A model generated the notes under the pieces. The model saw only the letters and a program-made list of their open reading frames with translations. It searched no databases and had not been told where the DNA came from. Positions 8,476 through 15,953 of a stretch of 64,000 nucleotides of DNA are shown here, in pieces. Source of the stretch: Actinoallomurus sp040655075 (GTDB taxonomy: Bacteria > Actinomycetota > Actinomycetes > Streptosporangiales > Streptosporangiaceae); the NCBI RefSeq assembly GCF_040655075.1, contig NZ_JBFAJC010000002.1, forward strand, positions 310,001 to 374,000. Direction: 5' to 3'. The first letter of the stretch is position 1. Every line of letters starts with the position of its first letter. The position numbers and the translations under genes were made by a program.

Positions 8476-8944
8476 CGATCTCCACGATCGCCTCGACCTC
8501 GACCGGCACCGCGAACGGCAGGGCGCACACACCGATCGCGGAGCGGGCGTGGCGGCCCGCGTCGCCCCACAGGTCGCAGACGAGGTCGCTGAAGCCGTTG
8601 ACGACGGCCGGTGTCTGCTCGAAGCCGGGCGTGCAGTTCACGTATCCGGTGACCTTGATCCACCGCCGTACGCGCGACAACTCGCCGAACTCGCGTTTGA
8701 GGGAGGCGAGGGCCGCGAGGGCGCACTGCCGGGCCGCCGCCCGGCCCTCTTCCACGGTGAGGTCCGCGCCGACCTTTCCGCGGGCGAGCCGACGCGGCCC
8801 GTCGGCCGGGCCGTGCCCGGACAGGTACGCGAGCGGGCCCGCCACCGTGACGAACTCCAGGCGCTGGGCGACGCCGGGCGGCGCGGCGATGGGCGAGGGG
8901 AGGACCGCTCCCAGCTCGGACAGGCGTCGTTCGATCAGATCCAT
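8471..8944 (-). CDS. RidA-like protein (YjgH/endoribonuclease-like branch)
   Basis: 157 residues, longer than canonical RidA, matching the YjgF-like branch with sequence such as RLEFVTVAGPLAYLSGHGP, KVGADLTVEEGRAAARQC, VRRWIKVTGYVNCTPGF and ARSAIGVCALPFAVPVEVEAIV. It probably removes reactive imine or enamine intermediates; the substrate is unknown. It is divergent from the IclR regulator at 9022 and shares a symmetrical operator region with it, so it is the likely regulated gene. The ATG lies 6 nt after a TAGGTT -10 element, suggesting a leaderless transcript. Its 3' end is tandemly repeated downstream. Confidence 0.85.
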   Translation of the reverse strand: MDLIERRLSELGAVLPSPIAAPPGVAQRLEFVTVAGPLAYLSGHGPADGPRRLARGKVGADLTVEEGRAAARQCALAALASLKREFGELSRVRRWIKVTGYVNCTPGFEQTPAVVNGFSDLVCDLWGDAGRHARSAIGVCALPFAVPVEVEAIVEIA

Positions 8945-8950
8945 GCGGGC

Positions 8951-9013
8951 AACCTAGAGAAATGAAACGGTGTTCCGCAAGATCTTGAAGAATGAAACGC
9001 CATTCCGTATCTT
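8951..9013. promoter_or_regulatory. Divergent leaderless promoters with paired IclR-type operators
   Basis: Rightward: TTGAAG (8985-8990), 17-bp spacer, TATCTT (9008-9013), then the ATG at 9022. Leftward: TTGCGG (8975-8980 on the minus strand), 18-bp spacer, TAGGTT (8951-8956), then the ATG at 8944. Each spacer region contains a 13-bp imperfect palindrome: GAAACGGTGTTCC (8964-8976) and GAAACGCCATTCC (8994-9006). The two boxes are 30 bp apart, about three helical turns. A regulator bound there would block both promoters. Confidence 0.65.
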
Positions 9014-9021
9014 CTCGGTCC

Positions 9022-9810
9022 ATGGTTCCGCGAAACGATGGCGACGAGCAGCCGGTGCAGGCCGTCGCCCATGCCCTCGACGTTCTCGAACTCCTCGCGG
9101 CCGGGGGACCCCGATCCCTCGGCCGGATCGCCGAGACCTGCGGGCGGTCGAAGGCGACCACGCATCGGCTGCTCGCCACCCTGGTGACCCGGGGCTACGC
9201 CGAGCAGGATCCCGAGACGGGCATGTACCGGGCCGGCCTGCGCTGCGTGGAGCTCGGCATGAGCGTCCTGGCGGGTGCACGAATCGGCGACGTCGCCCGG
9301 CCGCACCTGGAGGAGCTGAACGCCGCCACCGGCGAGGTCGTCCACCTGTGCGTGTACGACCGGGGCGAGGTCGTCTACATCGCCAAGCTGGACTCCCGCC
9401 TGCCGGTCGCGCCCCAGTCCCGGGTCGGTGCCCGCGCCCCGGCGCACTGCGTCGCCCCCGGCCGGGCCCTCCTCGCCCACCAGCCGCCCGCCGAGCTCGC
9501 GCGCGTCACCGACGCTGGACTGCGGCGCTACACCGAGAACACGATCACCGAGCCCGAGCGGCTGGCCGAGGAGCTGGCACGGGTCCGCGAAAGGGGATAC
9601 GCGATCAACGAGTCGTCCTGGCGTCCCGGCGTGTGCGGGGTCGGTGCCGTCATCCGGGACTACACCGGCACGGCGGTCGCCGCCGTCGGCTGCTGCGTAC
9701 CCGAGTCCCGCTTCGGCTCCGCGCACCGGCGCGACCTGGCCGCGGCCGTCACGACGGCTGCCGCCCGGATCTCGGCGGACCTGGGGCACGCCCAGGCGGT
9801 GACCGGATGA
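9022..9810 (+). CDS. IclR family transcriptional regulator
   Basis: 262 residues from the ATG at 9022. The N-terminal winged helix covers AVAHALDVLELLA through KATTHRLLATLVTRGYAEQD, and the C-terminal effector domain includes EVVHLCVYDRGEVVYIAKLDS, GARAPAHCVAPGRALLA and YAINESSWRPGVCGVGAVI. IclR proteins sense small organic acids. An in-frame ATG at 8992 was rejected because it lies upstream of the apparent -10 at 9008-9013 and within the operator. The stop overlaps the hydrolase ATG. It probably controls the RidA-like gene and its own operon. Confidence 0.92.
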   Translation: MVPRNDGDEQPVQAVAHALDVLELLAAGGPRSLGRIAETCGRSKATTHRLLATLVTRGYAEQDPETGMYRAGLRCVELGMSVLAGARIGDVARPHLEELNAATGEVVHLCVYDRGEVVYIAKLDSRLPVAPQSRVGARAPAHCVAPGRALLAHQPPAELARVTDAGLRRYTENTITEPERLAEELARVRERGYAINESSWRPGVCGVGAVIRDYTGTAVAAVGCCVPESRFGSAHRRDLAAAVTTAAARISADLGHAQAVTG

Positions 9811-10580
9811 CCTCCCGTCTCTTCGCCGAGATCACCGGCACGGACTCCGGCCACGACCCGATCCTGCTGCTGCACAGCCTCGGCCTCGACCACACGATGT
9901 GGCGCTCATGCGCCCCGTACCTCGCCGCCGGGCGCCGCCTGATCATCGTGGATCTGCCGGACCATGGGCGATCTCCGGCCGGCGCGGACACCGGCGCGGG
10001 CCTCCTGGCGCTGCTCGACGCCGCCGGGGCGGCCCGCGCCCACGCCGTCGGCGTGTCGCTCGGCGGGAACGAGGCGCTCGCCCTGGCCGCCCGGGCGCCG
10101 GAACGCGTGCGCTCGGTCACGGCGTCGGGGTCGTTCGCGTTCCTGGACGATACGGAACGCGTGGCGAGGCTGGAGGCGACGGTCACGCGAGCGGCCGAGC
10201 TGGGCATGGCCGCGTTCGCCGACGCGTACATCGCGGGCACCCTGGACGCGGAGGCCCGGGAGAAGGACGGGCACCGCCTGCGCGAGGTCCTGGCCGGGAC
10301 ACCACCGGAGGCGTACGCGGCGGCGGCCCGCCGCTGCTTCGCGACCGACCTGCGCCCGCTCCTGCCCGCCGTCCGCTGCCCGGTCCTGCTCCTCGTCGGA
10401 GAACACGACACGAGGACACCCCGCTCCAGCGCCGAAGGCATCGCCGCCGGCCTCACCCACGCGGAGATCCAGGAGATCCCCGGCGCGGGCCACCTGGCCA
10501 ACGTGGACGAGCCGAGACGCTTCACCGCCGCCCTGCAGACGTTCTGGGACACCGACCGACCGGCGAACGTCACCGGGTGA
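9807..10580 (+). CDS. Alpha/beta hydrolase resembling 3-oxoadipate enol-lactonase (PcaD)
   Basis: 257 residues, start overlapping the IclR stop (ATGA). Seen: LLLHSLGLDHTMW at the oxyanion region, the nucleophile elbow GVSLGGNEAL, the acid in LLLVGEHDTRTP, and the His in PGAGHLANVDEP. The closest familiar pattern is PcaD-like lactonases of aromatic-acid catabolism; neighbouring IclR control fits, since pca genes are often IclR-regulated, but no other pca genes are present. An esterase on another lactone or ester remains possible. Confidence 0.8.
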   Translation: MTSRLFAEITGTDSGHDPILLLHSLGLDHTMWRSCAPYLAAGRRLIIVDLPDHGRSPAGADTGAGLLALLDAAGAARAHAVGVSLGGNEALALAARAPERVRSVTASGSFAFLDDTERVARLEATVTRAAELGMAAFADAYIAGTLDAEAREKDGHRLREVLAGTPPEAYAAAARRCFATDLRPLLPAVRCPVLLLVGEHDTRTPRSSAEGIAAGLTHAEIQEIPGAGHLANVDEPRRFTAALQTFWDTDRPANVTG

Positions 10581-10582
10581 CC

Positions 10583-10624
10583 CACGACGGCCTCGACCTC
10601 GATCGGCACTGTGAACGGAGCGAC
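10583..10624 (-). pseudogene. Remnant of the C-terminus of a RidA-like gene
   Basis: On the minus strand these 42 bp encode APFTVPIEVEAVV, matching LPFAVPVEVEAIV at the end of the RidA-like protein at 8471; about 32 of 42 bases agree. Nothing upstream on that strand looks like the rest of the gene. It is a detached 3'-end copy lying just after the hydrolase stop, 1.6 kb from the intact gene. Confidence 0.6.
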
Positions 10625-10770
10625 CGCGTCGGGTGGGCTCGGTAAGTGACCTGTCGATAAGGCTCGTGCTAGGAAGTACAAACGGCGGAGACGCGGCTAA
10701 GTCCCCGGTGACCAAGAGCAGGACCCGAACACACCCACCGGTAACAGCCACGCCGAGGAAGGATCAGCCG

Positions 10771-10827
10771 ATGAACACGTGCGGTCCGGGAAGTGGCCCT
10801 GTTCCAGTCAACGAGCGTGCGAAATAG
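10771..10827 (+). CDS. Possible 18-residue small ORF ahead of the EACC1 gene
   Basis: ATG at 10771 is preceded by GAGGAAGGA with about 9 nt spacing and encodes MNTCGPGSGPVPVNERAK. The good ribosome-binding site is the only support. It lies 48 bp before the EACC1 gene and could be a leader peptide, a small component of that system, or a relic. Confidence 0.3.
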   Translation: MNTCGPGSGPVPVNERAK

Positions 10828-10874
10828 TGTGGAGGCCGCTTGTGTGATGCAAGGGATCTGATGGGGGAGAGGCT

Positions 10875-11240
10875 TTGTCGGAGAACGTCTTGTCGGTCCG
10901 GATCGCCAGCGGTGGCAGCGATGACGATGTGTTGCGGTCGTTCGCGCGGTGGCTCGGGGAAGAGCCGGAGATCCGCCGTCACGCGGTGATCAACGGGCTG
11001 GCCGCCGTACCCGGTGCGGGTGATATGGGCGGTGCACTCGAGGTGGTGCAGCTGGTGCTCGACTCCGGCTTCCAGCTGGCGAACCTTGCCCTGGCCTACA
11101 CCGCTTGGCGTTCCACCCGGTCGGACGCACCAGCGGTAACAGTGTCCCGGGGCGGAGTGAGCATCACCCTGGCCAGCGGCGACGCCGAGGTTGTCGCCCG
11201 CTTGGTGCGGGAGCTGGAGGAAGCCAGACCAGAACAGTGA
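10875..11240 (+). CDS. Effector-associated constant component 1 (EACC1)-like protein
   Basis: 121 residues from a TTG start with a GGGGGAGAGG ribosome-binding site. EACC1 is a small domain found in actinobacterial conflict systems beside exchangeable effectors. Seen: an early acidic DDDVLRSFARWLGEEPEI, the central Gly/Met-containing AVPGAGDMGGALEVVQLVL, LANLALAYTAWRSTR ending in the typical Trp, and a C-terminal strand pair AVTVSRGGVSITL followed by an acidic helix. The stop overlaps the caspase-like gene start by 4 bp (GTGA), so the two are made together. It is presumed to be the sensor or adaptor of the effector. Family assignment comes from pattern memory. Confidence 0.72.
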   Translation: MSENVLSVRIASGGSDDDVLRSFARWLGEEPEIRRHAVINGLAAVPGAGDMGGALEVVQLVLDSGFQLANLALAYTAWRSTRSDAPAVTVSRGGVSITLASGDAEVVARLVRELEEARPEQ

Positions 11241-13165
11241 GCGTGCTTCCCGACCCGAACACCTCTCGCGCCGTGCTGATCGGCACCTGGCGATACACCG
11301 ATCCCGGCCTGACAAGCCTGCCGGCCGTCGCGGAGAACCTCAAGGCCCTGGCCCGGCTGCTGCGCGACCCCGGCATCTGGGGACTGCCGAAGACGCACTG
11401 CACCGCGATACCGAACCCCGCCACTGCCGCAGAGGCCATCGACCCGATCATCGAAGCCGCCGAGCAGGCCACCGACACCCTCCTCGTCTACTACGCCGGA
11501 CACGGACTCATCGCCCGTCGCGACGCCGAACTCCACCTTGCCCTCACCGGCTCCCGGCCTAACGCCGCCCACACCGCCCTGCCTTACGCGACAATCCGCG
11601 ACGAACTCCTCGACACCCGCGCGCGGCGCCAGGTCGTCATTCTCGACTGCTGCTATAGCGGCCGTGCCTTAGGCCGCATGGCCCCGGCCGACGCGGCCAC
11701 CGTCCTGGCCGACGAAGCCGCCATCGAAGGCACGTACCTGATCGCCGCCGCCGCCGAGACCAGGACAGCCCTTTCCGTCCCCGGTGAACCCCACACCGCC
11801 TTCACCGCCGAACTCCTCACCACCCTCCGCCGCGGAATCCCCGGCCAAGGCCCTCACCTCGACCTCGACACCCTCTACCGCCACATCGAAACCACCCTCC
11901 GCGCCAAACAGCGCCCCCTCCCCCAGCGCCGCATCCGCAACACCGCCGACCGACTCGCCTTCCACAACCGCGCCCACGCCCCGACACGACCAGCCCCCAC
12001 CCCGACTGCGTCAGAGCCAGCCCCACCAGCCGACCCACCCCGTCCTCACCCAGCAGGCAGCACTCGCGACACCCCCCGCGGGATCCGGCGGCGAGCGTTC
12101 ATCGTGGGCGCCGTCGTGTTCGCCGGCGCGGGCACGGCCACCGGGGCTGCGCTGTGGCCCTGGGGAGAGAGCGGGGATTCGGTCCGCGCCCGAAGACTCA
12201 CCGACACCGACACCGAGGACGTGGCATTCAGTCCGGCCGGCCGGACGCTCGTCACCATCGATGGATCATCCGTCTCGCAGGTCTGGGACGCGGCCACCGG
12301 CAAGATGATCGCCGAGTCCTCCGACGGGCAGAACGGAGTGTCTTGCGTGGCGTTCAGCCCCGACGGCAAGACCTTCGCAACCGGCTGTGGGAACGACATC
12401 CGGGTGCGAGACGCGGCCACCGCGGTCCCCATCGCCACCTTCCCCACCACCTCGAACAACAACATAAGCATGGTGCCGTTGGCGTTCAGCCCCGACGGCA
12501 AGATGCTGGCATGCGGCGGCGCGGACACGGGCCTCGGGAGCCGCGACGACACTGACGCCTACGACATGAAGAACAGCTTCCGACTGCTGCGCACATCCAC
12601 CGGCCTCGTCCGTGCGGCCTCGTCGGATCACAACCTACGCGCCGTAGCCTTCAGTCCGGACGGCAAGACGGTCGCATGCGCCAACGAGGGCGGGTGCTGG
12701 CTGTGGGACGTTGCCGGTCGTCGCTTCGGCCAAGAGATCGGTCTGCGCGACAACACGCACGCGGTGCTGTTCACACCGGACGGACGGCTCCTCGTCACCG
12801 CAGGCGAGGGCGGCATACGGCTGTGGGACACCACCTCGCTGCGCATCAAGGCGACACTTCCCGCAGGAACCACATACGCCGTGGCGCTCAACGAGGGCGG
12901 CAGGGCGATCGCCACCGCCGGACCGCACGGCGTACAACTGTGGGACATGGCCACCCGCCGCCCCACCGCTACGCTGACCCACAACCTGACGCACTCCCTG
13001 GCATGGAGCCCCGACGGCAGAACCCTTGCCGGCGCCACCTCCCAGAGCAACGCCAAGATCACACGCTCTTTCCCGTCGTACGACAGCGGATGCCTGCTGT
13101 GGCAAATCCCCGCACGGCTCCTGCCCACCTCTTCCGGAATACCCCCGACGCACCCAAAGGGGTGA
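11237..13165 (+). CDS. Caspase-like peptidase with TM segment and C-terminal WD40 repeats
   Basis: 642 residues from GTG 11237; upstream in-frame starts were rejected because they lie inside the EACC1 gene. N-terminal domain: C14 caspase/metacaspase-like fold with His in LLVYYAGHG (residue about 89) and Cys in VILDCCYSGRAL (about 138-139). A Pro-rich linker (about 250-280) and one hydrophobic segment (about 287-308, FIVGAVVFAGAGTATGAA) follow. The C-terminus has about six to seven WD40-like blades with repeated AFSPDGK and LWD motifs. This is a predicted suicide or signalling protease with a sensing propeller; whether the propeller is inside or outside the cell depends on the TM orientation. 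The gene has a rare TTA codon at 11669, just after the catalytic Cys. Third-position GC is less extreme than in neighbours, fitting horizontal transfer. Confidence 0.88.
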   Translation: MSVLPDPNTSRAVLIGTWRYTDPGLTSLPAVAENLKALARLLRDPGIWGLPKTHCTAIPNPATAAEAIDPIIEAAEQATDTLLVYYAGHGLIARRDAELHLALTGSRPNAAHTALPYATIRDELLDTRARRQVVILDCCYSGRALGRMAPADAATVLADEAAIEGTYLIAAAAETRTALSVPGEPHTAFTAELLTTLRRGIPGQGPHLDLDTLYRHIETTLRAKQRPLPQRRIRNTADRLAFHNRAHAPTRPAPTPTASEPAPPADPPRPHPAGSTRDTPRGIRRRAFIVGAVVFAGAGTATGAALWPWGESGDSVRARRLTDTDTEDVAFSPAGRTLVTIDGSSVSQVWDAATGKMIAESSDGQNGVSCVAFSPDGKTFATGCGNDIRVRDAATAVPIATFPTTSNNNISMVPLAFSPDGKMLACGGADTGLGSRDDTDAYDMKNSFRLLRTSTGLVRAASSDHNLRAVAFSPDGKTVACANEGGCWLWDVAGRRFGQEIGLRDNTHAVLFTPDGRLLVTAGEGGIRLWDTTSLRIKATLPAGTTYAVALNEGGRAIATAGPHGVQLWDMATRRPTATLTHNLTHSLAWSPDGRTLAGATSQSNAKITRSFPSYDSGCLLWQIPARLLPTSSGIPPTHPKG

Positions 13166-13322
13166 CGCCACGCAAGATCACCGCCGTTTGCGGCTGATGA
13201 CAGGGCTCTTACCGGCACCCCTAAGCTCTACGGCAGAGGAGCCTCGCCGATGAGTCGCCCCCGCAGACGAGGCCATGGCGGAAATCCTCGATGAGCGCGA
13301 GAGCAGTGCCCCTTCCAGGGGC

Positions 13323-14387
13323 TCACCTGGACGAAGGTCCGGCGGGTGAGGTTGCGACCGGGCGGGTCGGCCAGGCGTCTTCGGTGACCAGGCGGCGCGT
13401 CAGCAGGGGCTCCCACCAGGAGCGGTGGTCGCGGTACCAGCGGATCGTCTCGCGGATCCCCGTTTCGAAGGAGACCGCCGGCCGCCAGCCGAGCTCCCGG
13501 CGGATCTTGCGGGCGTCGAGCAGGTAGCGCCGGTCGTGGCCGGGGCGGTCCGGGACCACCGTCTTCAGCGAGGCGGGGAGCCCGAGCTCGTCCAGCACGA
13601 GGTCGGCGAGCTCCTCGATGCTCGCCTCTTCGCCCGTGCCGACGTGGTAGGTGGCGCCGTCGGCGCCGCGCTCGACGATCGCCGTGATCGCCGCGCAGTG
13701 GTCCGCGACGGAGATCCACTCCCGTCGGTGGCGCGTCGAGGCGTACATCGGCAGGGGCCGCCCGGCCAGCGCGTTCGTCACGAACAGCGGCAGCACCTTC
13801 TCGGGGAACTGGTACGGCCCGTGGTTGTTCGCGCAGTTGGAGATCGTCACCGGCGTCCCGTACGTGCTGTGGTAGGCGCGCACCAGGTGGTCGGCCCCCG
13901 CCTTGCTGGCGCTGTACGGGGTGTTCGGCCGGTAGGGGCTGGTCTCGGTGAAGCCCTCGGCGGCGTCGAGCGGCAGGTCCCCGTACACCTCGCAGGTAGA
14001 GACGTGGTGGAAGCGCCCGACGCCGACCCGGCGGCACACGTCCAGCAGCACCTGGGTGCCGAGGACGTTCGTGCGGAAGAAGCGCTCCGGCTCGACCACG
14101 GCGAGACTGTTGTGCGACTCGGCCGCGAGGTTGACGACGACGTCGATCTCCCGGCCGCCGAGCAGGGCGAGCATCCGCTCCTCGTCGCCGATGTTCGCGC
14201 GTGCGAACTCGATGTCGCCTTCGAGCCCCGCGAGGTTCCTCAGGTTACCGGCGTATGTGAGGGCGTCGATCGCGACGATCGTGTCGGCCGGCTCGGCGGC
14301 GCGCCAGTGCCGCACGAGGTTGCTGCCGATGAACCCGGCCGCCCCCGTGACCACGATCGTCCTCGGCATCTCCCCGCCATCCGTCAC
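13323..14387 (-). CDS. dTDP-glucose 4,6-dehydratase-like SDR (variant active site)
   Basis: Extended SDR, 354 residues from a GTG start; an ATG six codons later (14369) with GGGGAG directly before it is an alternative. Seen: TGAAGFIGSNLVRH for NAD, NLAAESHNS, YSASKAGADHLVRAY with the Tyr/Lys pair, NCANNHGPYQFPEK and RREWISVADHC, all like RmlB-type dehydratases. The usual STDEVYG is STCEVYGD here: the catalytic Asp is Cys. It may therefore act on another nucleotide sugar or as an epimerase/decarboxylase. It stands alone with no rml or glycosyltransferase genes nearby, and is convergent with the caspase gene. Confidence 0.82.
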   Translation of the reverse strand: MTDGGEMPRTIVVTGAAGFIGSNLVRHWRAAEPADTIVAIDALTYAGNLRNLAGLEGDIEFARANIGDEERMLALLGGREIDVVVNLAAESHNSLAVVEPERFFRTNVLGTQVLLDVCRRVGVGRFHHVSTCEVYGDLPLDAAEGFTETSPYRPNTPYSASKAGADHLVRAYHSTYGTPVTISNCANNHGPYQFPEKVLPLFVTNALAGRPLPMYASTRHRREWISVADHCAAITAIVERGADGATYHVGTGEEASIEELADLVLDELGLPASLKTVVPDRPGHDRRYLLDARKIRRELGWRPAVSFETGIRETIRWYRDHRSWWEPLLTRRLVTEDAWPTRPVATSPAGPSSR

Positions 14388-14414
14388 CGCTCCGTCTGGA
14401 ACCTCGCAGGATAC

Positions 14415-15284
14415 TCACCAGCTCGTGGCCTGCGCGGTGAAGGCGGTGAGGTTGGCGGCGGCCCAGTCCCGGAAGGTCCGGGGCGGCAGCCCGGTGATCT
14501 GCTCGACGGTCGGCAGGGGCGTCTGCCCGCGGCCGTGGAGCGGACTGCCCATGGCCGCGATCGTGGCGTCGGCGAGCCGCTCGTCCAGGCCGTAGGCGAC
14601 CATCTGGTCGCGGGACTGCTCCGGAGTCTGGACGGTGACGCCGATGGGCCTGTCCAGCAGCTCGGCGAGGACGGCGATCTGACGCCTCGGCGAGATCGCC
14701 TCCGGCCCCGTCACCGGATACCCCGCGCCGGTGGGGCCCGGGCCGACGAGCAGGTGGTACGCGACGGCGGCGATGTCGACCGGATCGACCGGGGCGACCG
14801 GAAGGTCGGCGAAGGGCACGGACACCGCACCGGCCGCAGCGATGGACGCCGTCCAGTGCAGCGCGTTGCTCATGAACGCCCCCGGCCGGACGAAGGCGCA
14901 GCGCACGCCCGAGCGGACGACGGCCTCCTCCCCTTCGCGATGCCAGCGGGTGAACGGGTCGTCCGCGCCCTCGTCGATGCCGAGGACGGAGAGCTTGACG
15001 AGATGGCCGATCCCCAGGGCGGCGGCCGCCTCGGCCACGAGGTGGTCCTGCCGCGGACCGTCCGGCCCGCCCGTCAGCAGGAACACCCGGCGTACGCCGC
15101 TCAGCGCCCGCCGGACCGCTTCGGGGTCGTTCAGGTCGGCGGCGTACGGCTCGACGCCGGGCAGCCGGTCTCCGCGCTCGGGATGGCGGGACATCGTCCG
15201 TACGGTGGCGCCCCGGGCCGACAGGAGGCGGACCAGGGCGCTGCCGACGGTCCCGGTGGCTCCGGTCACGAGGAAATCGGGCAT
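14415..15284 (-). CDS. NmrA-like NAD(P)-binding SDR
   Basis: 289 residues. The N-terminus has a Rossmann motif LVTGATGTVGSALVRLL and then RTMSRHPERG; the usual catalytic Tyr-x3-Lys is not evident, as in atypical NmrA/YtfG-like proteins that bind NAD(P)H as quinone reductases or redox sensors. Later sequence DPVDIAAVAYHLL and YPVTGPEAISPRRQIAVLAEL is characteristic of this group. It lies 1 bp after the PadR regulator gene in the same direction, so the two form one unit under the PadR operator at 15837. Confidence 0.88.
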   Translation of the reverse strand: MPDFLVTGATGTVGSALVRLLSARGATVRTMSRHPERGDRLPGVEPYAADLNDPEAVRRALSGVRRVFLLTGGPDGPRQDHLVAEAAAALGIGHLVKLSVLGIDEGADDPFTRWHREGEEAVVRSGVRCAFVRPGAFMSNALHWTASIAAAGAVSVPFADLPVAPVDPVDIAAVAYHLLVGPGPTGAGYPVTGPEAISPRRQIAVLAELLDRPIGVTVQTPEQSRDQMVAYGLDERLADATIAAMGSPLHGRGQTPLPTVEQITGLPPRTFRDWAAANLTAFTAQATSW

Positions 15285-15285
15285 C

Positions 15286-15834
15286 TCAGGCTCCTTCGCG
15301 GGTGATCTTGGGGAGGGTCTGGAGCAGATGCTCGTGCCAGTCGACCTCGACCCGCAGGCGGGCGATCTGGTGTTCCGACACGACCAGCTCGGCCGCGCTC
15401 AGCCAGGGGCGGGCCGCGGCGAGCCGGCTCTCGGCCGAGGTCAGCCGGGCCCGGAACTCCAGCAGTCGCGCGTTCACGATCTCCTGCAGGGTCTCCTCGG
15501 CGACCGTCCGGGCGTGGGCGAGGGCGAGGTCGAACGGATCGGTGGGGACGACGACCGCCCGCAGCATCTGGTCGTGCAGGGTGCTCAGCGCCCGCCGGCC
15601 GTCGGCGGTGATCTCGTAGACGGTCCGCTCGGGATAGTTGCCCTCCCGCTCGGTCCGGACCTCGGCGACCAGCCCCTCGCGGGAGAGCCGCGCCAGCGCG
15701 CCGTACAGCGCGCCGGGCTTGACGTCCGCCCAGTGCTCGGCCCGGTCCTCGGCGACCTGCAGGCGCATCCGGTGCCCGTGCATCGGGCCTCGCTCGGCCA
15801 GTGTGCTCAGCACGAAGAGACGAATAGCACTCAC
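15286..15834 (-). CDS. PadR family transcriptional regulator
   Basis: 182 residues. The N-terminal winged helix is plain: IRLFVLSTLAERGPMHGHRM, VKPGALYGALARLSREGLV and RTVYEITADGRRAL; the C-terminal half is the coiled dimerisation helix domain of the PadR s2 type. The GTG start has no ribosome-binding site. A perfect 10-bp inverted repeat lies 3 bp upstream, so autorepression and control of the coupled SDR gene are likely. Confidence 0.92.
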   Translation of the reverse strand: MSAIRLFVLSTLAERGPMHGHRMRLQVAEDRAEHWADVKPGALYGALARLSREGLVAEVRTEREGNYPERTVYEITADGRRALSTLHDQMLRAVVVPTDPFDLALAHARTVAEETLQEIVNARLLEFRARLTSAESRLAAARPWLSAAELVVSEHQIARLRVEVDWHEHLLQTLPKITREGA

Positions 15835-15836
15835 GA

Positions 15837-15862
15837 GCGACTACTCTCGCATGAGTAGTCGC
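15837..15862. promoter_or_regulatory. Perfect 10-bp inverted repeat, probable PadR operator
   Basis: GCGACTACTC and GAGTAGTCGC are separated by TCGCAT. The repeat begins 3 bp upstream of the PadR start, where the promoter must be. PadR sites are normally two-fold symmetric, and the gene next to it encodes PadR. Confidence 0.7.
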
Positions 15863-15953
15863 CCATGGTCAATCACGAGTCCCGTACGACCTGCGGCGGC
15901 AGACGCCACGCGTCAAGTGCGGCCGTCACCCCCGATGTCCGGTCGGTGCCCGC

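Noticed and set aside
8992..9021. IclR start at ATG 8992
   Set aside because: Lies upstream of the apparent -10 and inside an operator box.
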